Positions 23,748-34,838 of a DNA stretch of 64,000 nucleotides are shown one piece after another (positions within the stretch are counted from its first letter, which is position 1; the number at the start of each line of letters is the position of its first letter). This DNA comes from Limnoperna fortunei (lineage: Eukaryota; Mollusca; Bivalvia; Mytilida; Modiolidae). The notes under the pieces were generated by a model. The model saw only the letters and a list, made by a program, of their open reading frames with translations, searched no databases and was not told the DNA's origin. The stretch spans positions 56,238,648 through 56,302,647 of the forward strand of contig OX104115.1 of NCBI GenBank assembly GCA_944474755.1, in the 5' to 3' direction. The position numbers and the translations under genes are program-made.

Positions 23748-25388
23748 TGTTTACTTTTTTGTCCGACCGAAGGCGTTGTCAAGGACGTTACTACGTAAAA
23801 TTTAAGTAGGCGGAGCTAAGCTTTGAAAACTGGATCGGTGTATTGCCGAACTGGAAAAAAATCAGCCGCATCAGCTAAAATTTACATACAGTTCTTATTT
23901 TTTCGCGTAATCATGTCAAATGCACAACAAATTAATAAAAATGGGTGTCGTATTAATATCGAGCTACCTATGAAAATTAGCTACGGTAGTAAATTTTAAT
24001 ACCGCGGAGCTATTAAAAATTGACTACCAATGTAAACAAGCTACCGTATGACATAAATTAATTAGATTTATCTCCCTTATACCGTAAGGTGGAGTTAGAT
24101 AGGCGTGAGCTATTAAAATACTTATTTTAATAAACAAACTGTTATTTTTATAATGTTATTTACTATCTACAATGCCATAACGGCATAAACTGTGTTCTGT
24201 TACTAAATAATTTACAAAACGTTTGTTCTACATTCCGAAGATTTGCTCTGAAAACATTTGTGAGCGAAATGATTGTTGGAATTGTGTCTTTAGGTATGTT
24301 TTTGACTATCTCCCAATTATCGCATAATTACAAAAGATAAATTTAGCAACTTATTAATTTTAATTGATCAAAGAAATAAAAAACCCAAATTTTAAATGCT
24401 AGCTTCACCTAAATTTTACGTAAATGTAGTTTAAAATGGAATAATCAATTAAACATTTTTCATTTTCATTTTTATACGCCTGTCAATGACAGATCCCCCA
24501 CCCATGCGTGCGTATTATGGTATACAAATGTCCATCCTTCGTATCTTGCAAATAAGATTCACAGATTTTTTTTTACAAACTGCACATGTTTGTTTATTGT
24601 GTTAGTGTCATAGTCTGTATACTTGTTGGTAATCTCTGACTTATTGGACTTGGTACATGAAAAGGGGGTGGGGTTGTTTTCATAATCTTGCTCAAAAACT
24701 TTCGGTTTTCATCAAATTTTCTTGAATCTTTGGGGAATTTTTAATTTGATAGATATGCGCTTCCTTTTTCGTGGTAAAATTCGGATTTTTAATGGTAGTT
24801 AATGGAACTTGTTTGTGGAAAGCTTTCATAAATTTTCTTAAAATATTTTTGATATTGATAGATGATCAGTGTCGATAGTATGGGGGAAGATCTTTTCTGT
24901 TAACGTGTTTTGGTCATTTTTACACCTCTGTAAATAAAGTAACTGGTACCTGTTTTTCAACCATTAGCTGTTATCTGTTTTCTTAAAAATTGAAATTGTT
25001 GTAAACTGTTATAACGAAAATGAAAACACTGTTTACTGTTAATAATCAGAACACTATTGCCCTTCGATGATATACTGTTGTTGTCTGGTTTTTTTTTCGA
25101 TTTTTAACTCGCTTTTTAGTTAAAACATATTTATTAATATAAATTTCAATAATATGTACAAAATACATCATACAAAGAATAACATACAGGATTCGGAAAT
25201 AAGCATGTAAGCTTTTGTTAATCCGTCTCCTTACAATTCCGACAAAATGTAATATCAAAACTATAAGCATGCTTAGAGAATTAATAGAAATAGAAAAAGA
25301 AAAAGGACATATAAATGTTGTCAGGAAGTGTAATCAATAAAAGAAACAGTCAATGTGACAATGGAAATGATGGAATAGTGAAATGCAG
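23748..25388. other. AT-rich sequence, no recognised gene
   Basis: No convincing coding frame. At 23930-24060 there are several variants of GAGCTACC/GCTACGGTAG, a weak internal repetition. At about 24955-25110 the minus strand resembles the AACAGATAACAG repeat seen at 27233 and 41808. The end (25290-25388) may be the 3' untranslated part of the LINE fragment that follows. Confidence 0.4.
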
Positions 25389-25776
25389 TTAAAAAAAGCG
25401 TTTGCTTTGAACAATATATTTTTGAACAAGATTAAAGACATTAATATTTTCATCTAATGTTAGAAGATCTGACCCATACAATAATAAGTTAACATCGACA
25501 GGTTGGTTTAAATTAAGAGTATGTATGGTACTATAACGAAGCTGATCGTACTTATAACATTCAAAAAGAAAATGATAGGTTGATTCGACATGACCACATG
25601 TACATTTTGGAGAATCCACAAGGTTTCGCAGAAACAGGTGTTCATTTAGTGAACTACTGTTCATACGAAGCCTTGCATGTAGAATCTGCCCTTTTCGAGT
25701 TCCGACGTAATAGTATTTTGGGGTTTCTTTGCTACGAGTCACCAATTTATTTTTAAATATACTTAACGAGGTAGAC
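25389..25776 (-). pseudogene. Non-LTR retrotransposon ORF, C-terminal fragment
   Basis: The minus-strand frame reads RSTSLSIFKNKL, then KYYYVGTRKGQILHARLRM, CTCGHVESTYHFLFEC and LNLLLYGSDLL. The CxC..H..C arrangement near the end (CTCG, HFLFEC) is the zinc-knuckle-like region common at the C-terminus of many non-LTR reverse transcriptase proteins. The same protein segment occurs at 34299-34838. The upstream part of this ORF is missing: at 25776 the frame meets a ~178-bp tandem repeat. The reverse-transcriptase half lies inverted at 27396-28371. Probably one broken element. It is not functional as it stands. Confidence 0.75.
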
Positions 25777-26760
25777 CTTCATGGGACATACTGCTGATTC
25801 CTCTGTTATTCAATGCAAAGATGTAAGGTAGCTGATTTTTCATGGGTAATAATTTTATTTATCTTTAATATAATCTACAGGGTAGCTTGCTTTTTCAAGG
25901 ATTATATTTCTTATTCCTCTATCATACAGTACAGAAATTTCAGGTATCTTATTTTCATGGGTCATATTTCTGATTGCTATGTTGCACAATGTATAGATGT
26001 AAGGTAGCTGGTATTTCATTGGTAATAGTTTTATACATCTTTATTATATAATCTACAGGGTAAGCTTGCTTTTTTCAACGATTTTAATTTTTATTCCTCT
26101 ATCATACAATACAGAAATTTCAGGTATTTTATTTTCATGGGACATACTGCTGATTCCTCTGTTATACAATGTAAAGATGTAAGGTAGCTGATTTTTCATG
26201 GGTAATAATTTTATTTATCTTTAATATATAATCTACAGGGTAGTTTGCTTCTTCAAGGATTATATTTCTTTTTCCTCTATCAAACAGTACAGAAATTTTA
26301 GGTATCTTATTTCCATGTGTCATCTTTCTGATTCCTCTTTTTGTAAGGTAGCTGATTTTTCATGAGTAATAGTTTTAAACATGTTTAATATAATCTACAG
26401 GGTAAGGTCGCTTTTTTCAAGGAGTATAGTTCTTGGTCCCCTATAATACAATACAGAGATGCTTTTTAAGGATAATAGTTTTATACCTCTATCATACAAT
26501 ACATAGATATAAGGTATCTTATTTCATGGGTCATCTTTCTGATTACTCACTTTGTTGTAATGCATAGATGAAATGTTGCCGATTTTTCATAGGTAATAGT
26601 TTTATAGATGCTTACAAAAATCTACAGGGTAAGGTTACTTTTTTCGAGGATTATAATTCTTATTTACCCATCATGCAATACATAGCTAGCGCTGTAAGGT
26701 ATCCTATTTTAATGGGTCATATTTCTGACATTTGTCATGCATAAATATACCGGTATATTG
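25777..26760 (+). repeat. ~178-bp tandem repeat, left array
   Basis: The motif GTAAGGTAGCTG occurs at 25823, 25999, 26179 and 26343 (spacings 176, 180, 164), with later copies degraded. Other recurring parts are TTTCATGGGTAATA, ATAATCTACAGGGTA and TTCCTCTATCATACA. The same unit occurs in opposite orientation at 28372-29452. The array sits exactly at the break point of a LINE open reading frame on both sides. Confidence 0.8.
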
Positions 26761-27232
26761 TTAGGTAAATAATAACAATAAAGGTGACAGTGAAGTCATA
26801 GGAGAAAGTGAATGGTAGCAAAAGTAAGAAAAGGGAATGTAGAGCAGAACTATGGAATAAATAAATAAACTAATGAAATAATCAATCTAGTACTTTCACG
26901 TTGACTTCACCTTCTTGAGGGCAATAATCAAATTTCTAAACCCGAACCCGAGCCAAACAACTTCAACGAGGGTTAGTTTACAAATATGAATGTGTCCCTC
27001 AATAAGAGAGGGTCGTACTTGTTTTATTATATTGTACGCCAACAATAAACATGTACATGTACATTTTAATTTACTGAAATTTGTGTTGTTCTCATCTAAA
27101 CTTCTGCATTGTTGACCTTTTTATTTGTTTTTTACCTTACAGGTTATTTACCGGTGAACAATAGTGTTGTTTCCCTTTTGTTTTATTTCCCCGGGAACAA
27201 TAGGGTTGTTTCCTTTTCTTTCATTCCATTAA
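26761..27232. other. Spacer without recognised features
   Basis: AT-rich, no coding frame of note. It contains an ACATGTACATGTAC stretch and short poly-T tracts. In the inversion model it lies between the inverted and the non-inverted part of the LINE. Confidence 0.35.
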
Positions 27233-27395
27233 CAGGTTAACACTTTTTAATTTTTCTCAAAACAGATAACAGTAGATTTAAAATAATGATAACAGATAAC
27301 AATTTACATGAGAAAACAGAAAACAGCGACTTCAAAAATCGAAAAAAAACAGATAACACTGCAATTTACATGAGAAAACAGAAACAAGCGAGTTT
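27233..27395 (+). repeat. Dispersed AACAGATAACAG repeat, copy 1
   Basis: Starts CATTAACAGGTTAACA and continues with AAAACAGATAACAGTAGAT, TTTAAAATAATGATAACA and ACATGAGAAAACAG. A closely similar segment with the same order of motifs is at 41808-41945. It is purine-rich on this strand and has no TIRs that I can see. The class is unknown. Confidence 0.6.
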
Positions 27396-28371
27396 CTCTT
27401 AGGACTCTTATTCAAACTTCAGAATTATGGTATTGATGGAAATTTATTACACTGGTTTAAAAACTATCTTTCACGAAGGGAACAATGAGTGGTTTTAAGC
27501 GGTGGTAGTTCTGACTGGACATCGTGTTCCTCAGGGTTCCATTTTGGGGCCTTTATTGTTTCTTTTATTTATTAATGATATTGTAGAAGATATTAATGCT
27601 TGTGTTAAGCTATTTGCAGACGACACTAGCATTTATATAATAGTAGATAGTCCCAAAGTCGCTGCTGACATATTAAATAGGGATCTAGCTAAAATTCATA
27701 GCTGATCAGAAAAGTGGTTAGTACAATTTAACCCACATAAAACTGAAATGATAACTATATCTCGTAAATCAATCAAGCCAATTCATCCACCTATTGTTAT
27801 GGACGGGCTCAATATTCAAGAAGTCGCTTCACACAAACACTTAGGCATTTATTTTTCAAGTAATGGTTCTTGGCATGACCACATTAATTACATTGTTCAA
27901 AAAGCTTATAATAGAGTTAATTTCCTTCGTAGTGTACGATTTGTCCTTGACAGGTATGTCCTGGAGAGAATTTACTTTTCTTATATTAGACCAATTCTGG
28001 AATATGGCGATGTGGTATGGCATAACTATTAACAATACTTAGTTTACAAGTTAGAGAGTGTCCAGATAGACGCTATGCGGAGGGACAAAATTGACGTCGT
28101 TAGAAAAACTTTATCAAGAAACGGGTTGGGAAAAACTTTCGACTAGGAGGGAAAAACATCGACTTATTCAATTACATGTATATAAGATTATAAACAAGGA
28201 ATCCCCAAATTATTTATGGGAACTTGTTCCTAGTTCAATTGGTGATCGACATAGTCATTTTACTCGCCAAGTCGAAAATATTGTTACTGATGTTCGTACA
28301 AGAACGAACTTCTACTCTGAATATTTTCTGCCTGCGACCATTAACATGTAGAATAATTTGCCATTAGATGT
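27396..28371 (+). pseudogene. Non-LTR retrotransposon reverse transcriptase, broken
   Basis: Read over several frames, the segment shows the order of a non-LTR reverse transcriptase: GIDGNLLHWFKNYLSRREQ, then [20 protein letters not shown], then the catalytic [32 protein letters not shown] and TNFYSEYFLPATINM. In-frame stops occur after RREQ, after KIHS and after WHNY, and there is a frame change near 27510, so it is inactive. The last codons, NNLPLDV, run straight into the ~178-bp tandem repeat, whereas the related fragment at 34299 continues LPNDVRNSRSLHSF. The missing C-terminal half is most likely the minus-strand fragment at 25389-25776. Confidence 0.8.
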
Positions 28372-29452
28372 ATGAAAATAAGATACCTGAAATTTCTGTT
28401 TTGTATTTTTTATTAAACATAAAACTATTACCCATGAAAAATCAGCTACCTTACATCTAGTATACATTGTACAAAAGAGGAATCAGAAAGATGATCCATG
28501 AAAATAAGATACCTTATATCTCTGTATTGTATTATGGGAGAACAAGAACTATACTCCTTGAAAAAAGCAACTTTACCCTGTAGATTATATTAAACATGTA
28601 TAAAACTATTACTCATGAAAATCAGCTACCTTACATCTATACATGTACAAAAGAGGAATCAGAAAGATGATCCATGAAAATAAGATACCTTATATCTCTG
28701 TATTGTATTATGGGGGAACAAGAACTATACTCCTTCAAAAAAGCAACTTTACCCTGTAGATTATATTAAACATGAATAAAACTATTACCCATGAACAATC
28801 AGCTACCTTACATCTCATCTTCACAAGTCAGGGTTTCTGTGTCCACATGTGTCCCTGACAAAGGTTACAGGGAAATTCCCGGGCTAGAAGATTTTCGTAT
28901 GACGCCAATCCTTCAAAATAGCAACCAATGAAATTGCTTGAAAGAAGAAAGTGTTTGGCAGTAGTCATTCTTACTCATTCTTGAGTTGGAAGAAAACGTA
29001 ACGCAACTAATAAATAACGCGGTAATAACAAACTATTAACATTACTGTACAAAATACACTGATTTACACATGGTCTATGCAACACATCCGTTTGGTTTAT
29101 TTACAATCGACATCGGGATATCCCCTAACCAAGTCGTGAATGAAAGCGTGCTTTTGATTGGCTATATATACATCAAGGTATGATGTAGCCAATCAAAATA
29201 GTAACTTATAAGCCCAGGAATTTCCTCGATAAGTTTGTTAGGGTTTCGTGGACATGTGTGGACACAGAAACCCTGACTTGTGAGGATGCCTTACATTTAT
29301 ACATTGTACAAAAGAGGAATTAGAAAGATGACCCATGAAAATAAGATACCTTATATCTCTGTATTGTATTACGGGGGAACAAGAACTATTCTCCTTGAAA
29401 AAAGAAACTTTACCGTGTAGATTATATTAAAGATGTATAAAAACTATTACGT
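28372..29452 (-). repeat. ~178-bp tandem repeat, right array (inverted)
   Basis: Inverted copies of the left array: CAGCTACCTTAC at about 28443, 28623 and 28800 and again after the inserted MITE, with spacings of 180 and 177 bp. The conserved parts TGAAAATAAGATACCTTATA, ATCTCTGTATTGTATTA and ACTTTACCCTGTAGATTA recur in each unit. It is interrupted by a MITE at 28814-29288. Confidence 0.8.
28814..29288. mobile_element. 475-bp MITE with 8-bp target duplication
   Basis: The terminal inverted repeats contain TCACAAGTCAGGGTTTCTG on the left and CAGAAACCCTGACTTGTGA on the right; the inversion continues inward (GGAAATTCCCGGGCT against AGCCCAGGAATTTCC). The flanking direct repeat is CCTTACAT (28806-28813 and 29289-29296), which is part of the tandem unit, so the insertion point inside the array is clear. 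There is no coding capacity. An 8-bp duplication fits hAT or P-type elements. The superfamily is not settled. Confidence 0.78.
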
Positions 29453-29606
29453 GTTACACACTACAAAAATGAAAAAATGATTCAAAAAGTGTTGAAGTAC
29501 ATAACATTTTATATTCAAATGTTTCAAAGGGGCGATTGGTTCTATTAAGGCGTCTCTGAGAAATTTTTTGGGAAAGGTAGAAAAGTGGAAAGCGGAATAA
29601 TATCAG

Positions 29607-29662
29607 AAGAAACGTTGCAAAAACAATATGTCGCCAAAACGTAGTTTTGGGCAACGTTATAC
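29607..29662 (+). repeat. Solitary diverged copy of the satellite hairpin module
   Basis: The segment GAAGAAACGTTGCAAAAACA followed by ATATGTCGCC has the same layout as the satellite cassettes (GAAACGGAGTAAAAACAA, then AAGTCGCC). It continues with an imperfect hairpin, CCAAAAC/GTTTTGG with GTA loop (about 29629-29646), and GCAACG. It lies 6.6 kb outside the satellite and is not next to a (TAA)n tract. It would be the right end of a third sub-family if the end-module model is correct. Confidence 0.5.
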
Positions 29663-31287
29663 AGAAATTCCATTTTATTGGGATATTTATTTAAACAGTT
29701 TGTTAAACTGGTGGTCCTCCTGTGAGGATTTTTATTTGCAACGGAAAAAATTCAAAATTATTCGTCTAATTCTTCGGGGGCAGGGGGGGGGAGGGGGTCT
29801 TCCATTGAAACGGCGACTTTTCATCATTGACTATAATAACCGTTTTGCCCTTAAAATCAGACTATTTCGCAATAAAATGGGTCACCGCCCAGTTTAACAA
29901 AGTATCTCCTCAATAATACTCTTCTCTATCTGAATATACTGTCGCGGTTTAGCGAAAATGTTGCTTGATTTGACGCTTTTAAAATGATTATATCTTGTCG
30001 TGTGGTTATCCTTAAATTTGACGGGCGGCTTTCAATTATTTTGAATTGGCGAGAATGTTGAATTTTATCGTAGAAAGTTATATTGCTCTTCTTCATCTGA
30101 GTAGTTTTGTCTTTCGTAAAGGTTTGTCGTCAAACCATTAATTTTTAACATTTAAACGTTGATAGAAAATTTTTCGGCAGCCATGAAAACGATTATCTAT
30201 GTTTATAATTTAAATCAGTTTAGTTAACTTTATACGTGTATTAAATAAGAATGACAGACTATTTAGCATGTGAAATTGGTCTATCAGTTTGTTTTGTTTA
30301 ATCATATTTTATAGAGGTTAATAAATCAATTAATATGGGCATGTCTCAATTTCTTGTGTGGCAGAGATGAATTCTGACTTAGGATGATATGTGGCCCCCT
30401 GTTTCGGAAATTGTTTGATTTGTGGATTGTCTTTTTTGAGTTTCTTTTATTCGGCATTTTGTTATTACCTTCATTTATTTCTGATTAACTACAAAGTACA
30501 TAGTCACAGAAAAAATAGGTATATATGGTATTAGATTTCAAAACTAATGTGACACTACACTCAAACCAATCGGAGAAGAGACCCTCGATTTTTTATGTTC
30601 ATGAACATATACAGTTTTGCAAGAACAATAAAATTTCTAAAAACAGTTACCTTAGATATATTGTATACAATATTAATCTAATGATACATGGTAGGCAATA
30701 ATAATGCAATGACATGACCTCGTATTAGTTTGCTTGTTTAAATAGTGTTTAACGCTTGCACTTTCATCAATTTAACAGCTATATCAAGGGGTCCAGTTTT
30801 TTTATTGTCATTTTAATGAGAGTTTGGGTAATACATTTTTCACGATCATAAGGGGCTTCATAAGATCGATTTTAACGGCGAAAATTGTCATGCTAAATTC
30901 ACTTGTATAACATTTTCCATCAAAAATATAGTATATAAAATGCTAAGACATAATAGAAATGCAAAAACATGTTAGTTTAATGTGTGTTTGGGTATAGTTT
31001 GGATAAGTTTGGGTATGTTTGGGTAAGTTTGGGTAAAAAGTCACACCCATCAATCGTCTCCTTAACCCAAATACAACACAAGAACTAAAGAATATTTGTT
31101 CATATTTAAAAGAATCTTATACACTAAGAAATTTACATCTTTAGAAAAAATATATGTGTATAATTATTCAAAAATAATTCTCATCATATTGTATAGCGAA
31201 ATGCCATTAGTGTACATTGTCATACTATACAGAAACTTTCTATATTTTCACAATTGATTATTTCATTATAATTATTGAATACATACC
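29663..31287. other. AT-rich sequence, no recognised gene
   Basis: No supportable coding frame. A G-rich tract (GGGGGCAGGGGGGGGAGGGG) lies at about 29776-29795. A short minisatellite of GTTTGGGTA units is at 30985-31037. The remainder shows nothing I can name. Confidence 0.4.
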
Positions 31288-32375
31288 TATGGCACGCCGT
31301 TCTCGTCAAAAGTATGGTTCAAAATATCATCACAAATTACACACTCAAAATTTTAAATTACACACTCAAAATTAAAAATATGCACTCAAAATTTTAAATT
31401 TCACACTCAAAATTAAAATATGCACTCAAAATTTTACGAAAACACACTCAAACGATAGATTGAAATTACAAACTCAAAATTTTAATTCATGCACTCAAAA
31501 CTGAAAATTACGCACTCAAATTTGTGCGCATTTTTTTTGCGCAAAACTCATAAATAATCATAAAGATATAAATAAATAAAATATCATCTGGGTGGTTTTT
31601 GAGTTTAAAGCTAACCGGAAGTGCTGAAATCCAAATGTCAATCCACAACACAGTAGATTTGCTCGAGTTTTTTCAATCCTTGTTGCACGTGTATGAAAAT
31701 ACAATGCAACTTGTACACCCCTTAACACAAGACAACAACGCTTTAGAACCTACTGTTCGAAAGCTTTCAAGCTGTAGGGAAGTGTTGTATGTAATGGCTA
31801 CAAGAGTTCCTGTTGAAATTCAATTATATCAGAAACTAGAACGAATTTATTCATTTAATTTGCATGATATAGCTGTAAATCACCTATTTTGATAAGCCCG
31901 TTGATAAAACTATTTGTTTTAACATAAAACATAATTCAATAATGGAATAAATCACACTCTATAGTTAATATGAGTCTGAGATAAAGGGCCGAGGGTATGA
32001 GGTAAAAAGAAATTAAAAAAATTTTCGTCTGTTTCGTTCGTTGCTTTACAGGGACCCGTTTCAAGCTTAAAAAAAACCAGGATTGAAATATTCTAATCAA
32101 TTTAATGAATATTTATTAGTCCTGCGCAAAAAGGTGCGCACAATTTTGAGTGTATATGTTTTCTGTTTGAGTGCGTAATTTTCAGTTTTGAGTGCATGAA
32201 TTAAAATTTTGAGTGTGTAATTTCAATCTATCTTTTGAGTGTGTTTTCGTAAAATTTTGAGTGCATATTTTAATTTTGAGTGCATATTTTTAATTTTGAG
32301 TGTGTAATTTAAAATTTTGAGTGTTATTTGTGATGATATTTTGAATCATACTTTTGACGAGAACGGCGTGCCATA
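31288..32375. mobile_element. 1.09-kb element with ~260-bp terminal inverted repeats
   Basis: The left end TATGGCACGCCGTTCTCGTC is matched by the inverted right end GACGAGAACGGCGTGCCATA. The inversion extends inward about 260 bp (to about 31550 and from about 32120). Each arm contains a run of CACTCAAAATTTT-like subrepeats, mirrored as TTTTGAGTG in the right arm. The flanking direct repeat is CATACC (31282-31287 and 32376-32381); an 8-bp reading, TACATACC, is possible if the outer TA is not part of the element. The centre holds a short open frame. This is a DNA transposon derivative. I cannot assign a superfamily. Confidence 0.82.
31599..31892 (+). CDS. Hypothetical 97-codon frame inside the long-TIR element
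   Basis: Open from a TTG at 31599; the first ATG is 31635 (MSIHNTVDLLEFF). The peptide is leucine-rich with an LLEFFQSLLHVYEN segment that could be helical, then LSSCREVLYVMATRVPVEI. No motif of a transposase (DDE) is visible. It occupies most of the space between the two inverted repeats, so it may be a captured host exon, a remnant of the element's own gene, or chance. Not recognised. Confidence 0.3.
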   Translation: MSLKLTGSAEIQMSIHNTVDLLEFFQSLLHVYENTMQLVHPLTQDNNALEPTVRKLSSCREVLYVMATRVPVEIQLYQKLERIYSFNLHDIAVNHLF

Positions 32376-32381
32376 CATACC

Positions 32382-33780
32382 AGTATACTTTTATGTCGAT
32401 AAACGTACTATCTATTGTGTATTAGATTACGCAATATTGTAAATATGACTATATATGCTTTATCCAATTAAATAATTTGAATTTGATATTAACACTTAAC
32501 GTTCGCGGCGGATCTAAAAAAATATCCGAAAGCAAATTTCCATCCTGCATCCAATATAATGATCGCATCAATATATATGGCATATTTTTTAAAATGATTA
32601 GAAGAAAGGGGGCTGGGAGAAAAATACTAAAATGATCAAAAGTTATCTATTGTTAGGTTAAGATTGGGACAAACTATAAATTCATTAGAACCTATACCAT
32701 CTTTTTTAAGAAAATGCTGATAAATTATGTGCAGAAATTAATACAAATGTTTATAAAATGTTTGTTCTTCGAATTACTTTTAACTAGCACCTAAAACAAC
32801 TTTGTAAGAGAAACAACGTAATTTAAGCTTACATAACTATTATAAGTCAGGGTGAGTTTTTCGTTTGCCGACATCAGCCTAAATAGCTTGTCAGTAAAGT
32901 TTATTCACAGGAATTTTACTACATATAAAAAGGGCCATGTCACCCCCCCCCCCCATTTTTCAAATGGTATGGGGCTTAATTCATGTTGTTCCATTTTAGT
33001 GATTCTATTCTGTATCACTTTGATGTAATAAGTAATAGTTTTCAAATGGACTGTTCGGTTTAACATACCGGTACATGTATGAAATATAATGGTACTTTAT
33101 TCTAATTTCTTAACGTGGCGAATTCTATCTACCAGAAGTTCAAGATTTCACTGGACTCTAGGTACCTCTCTGACGACTCATATAGATATACATGTAGTTC
33201 TAGCAAATTATCCAACAGTGATGAAATCTGAAGGCAGTCATATACAATATCTTGAAGATGGTCAAGATTTTATCTGAATGTTTTCTGCATTAATTACTTT
33301 TAGGCTGTTGCACACTGAAACTAATAATGTCAATTTTATTTGTTTACTGCTATAAACATGTAGATAAATTCTTACACATCTAGGGAAGCTACCTCTAGAG
33401 GATACTTCGCCTTCATTAATAGATTTAATTAAGTTACATTTGTTTTAGTATTCAATATAGAATCATACTAATATATGTGCAAGTTAATCTGTCTACCCGC
33501 CGTCTTAATTTGAATAGAGCAACAATTGATCTAACATTAAAATTGTCACATTAAAGTAATCATAAATGAAATAATTCATTTTATTCATATATACTTAGGA
33601 ACAATTATTGTTAAGGATAATTTTTAAGTGGATATAAACTACATTTTTAATGCCATTCTTAAACGGAGACATTTCATGAAGGGGTTTCATATAAATATGT
33701 TCACCTACTAAGAAGATGTGTATTCTTGCTATATTTTACGACATGCATTTTTAGAACTAGATCAAGAATATTGATGTGAA

Positions 33781-33822
<42 letters not shown>

Positions 33823-34172
33823 GGTTTACTTTTTCCAATATGACGCTTGCTTTCCAGATTCCTTCTCACTTTTGTTATTTTTGCTCTTTTTGTTTCTCAT
33901 TTTTCCAAAAAGGCAGTGGAAAAAGTAAGAAATATTTCATTTTTAAAGTTTCGCGATAAATTGTTATCTGAAAAGATTCTTCAGAATCGGCCAGTGAGAT
34001 CGAAACAGTATTCCAAATCTCCAAAATATTGATACCCAAATATATTTTATTTTTATATCAAACATAGCGAAAATGTCAAACACCAAACGCACTGTACATT
34101 TTCTTATACATGATGGTGTACTTAGCCCAGATCAAACTTTTAGCAAATAAATTTATCCAATACAGATCGGAT
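32382..34172. other. AT-rich sequence with simple repeats, no recognised gene
   Basis: Contains a C-run (about 32942-32954) and a (TTA)n microsatellite at 33781-33821. Frames at 33089-33277 and 33847-34032 are open by chance as far as I can judge: no domain, and the second lies next to the microsatellite. Confidence 0.4.
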
Positions 34173-34174
34173 AT

Positions 34175-34246
34175 GGCCTCGTTAGACGAGTGGTTAATTA
34201 TAATTAGTTCGTCTACTATTGATCACCGGGTCTGTTAACACCCTTT
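34175..34246 (+). mobile_element. tRNA-derived SINE head fragment
   Basis: Matches the head of the SINE at 35561: GGCCTCGTTAGACGAGTGG (A box, changed from TGGCCGAGTGG), then AGTTCGTCTACTATTGATCA, and stops after GTCTGTTAACACC. A duplicated AATTATAATT-like insert lies after the A box. The body and tail are absent. Confidence 0.7.
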
Positions 34247-34298
34247 TTACAACTTAAATACTTAAACAACTGAACAACAGTCCCAGAACTTAGCGGAG

Positions 34299-34838
34299 CT
34301 TCGAACACGTACTAATCTTTATTCTGATTATTTTCTACCCTATACAGTAAAGTTATGGAATAAGTTGCCAAATGACGTCAGAAACTCTAGGTCTTTACAT
34401 TCGTTTAAGGCTAATATCAAAGTACACAACAAAAAATGTCCTATATATTACTATGTTGGGTCAAGAATTGGTCAAATATTACATTGTAGATTAAGAATGG
34501 GCTGTAGTTCCTTAAATCAACATCTCTTTTCTCGAAATTTAGTTCAGACACCCAACTGCACATGCGGTTCTATAGAATCAGTTTCACATTATCTACTTTT
34601 TTGTTATAAATATACACATCTGCGTCAGCAAACTATTTTCAGTCTCGATCTTCCTATTGCAATAGATTTAAACCTATTGTTATATGGATCATTTCTACTA
34701 GACGATGAACAAAACATGAACATTTTTATGACAGTTCAGAAGTTCATCATAAACAGCAACGATTCAACTCGTAGAATAATTCCTTGCATCTTTTTAATAC
34801 ATATATATATCTTTTGTCCCTATTATTTTTTTTCATAG
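34299..34838 (+). pseudogene. Non-LTR retrotransposon ORF, C-terminal domain
   Basis: Continuous frame reading LRTRTNLYSDYFLPYTVKLW, then NKLPNDVRNSRSLHSFKANI, then IYYYVGSRIGQILHCRLRM, CTCGSIESVSHYLLFC and DLNLLLYGSFLLDD, ending near a genuine stop. It is the uninterrupted equivalent of the join between 27396-28371 and 25389-25776. The CTCG..HYLLFC cluster is the C-terminal zinc-knuckle-like motif. No reverse-transcriptase core lies upstream (5'-truncated copy directly after a SINE fragment). The downstream (TTA)-rich sequence to about 35010 may be its 3' untranslated region. Confidence 0.75.

Noticed and set aside
30985..31037. GTTTGGGTA repeats as an interstitial telomere
   Set aside because: The unit is 10-12 bp and does not match TTAGGG; only a few copies are present.
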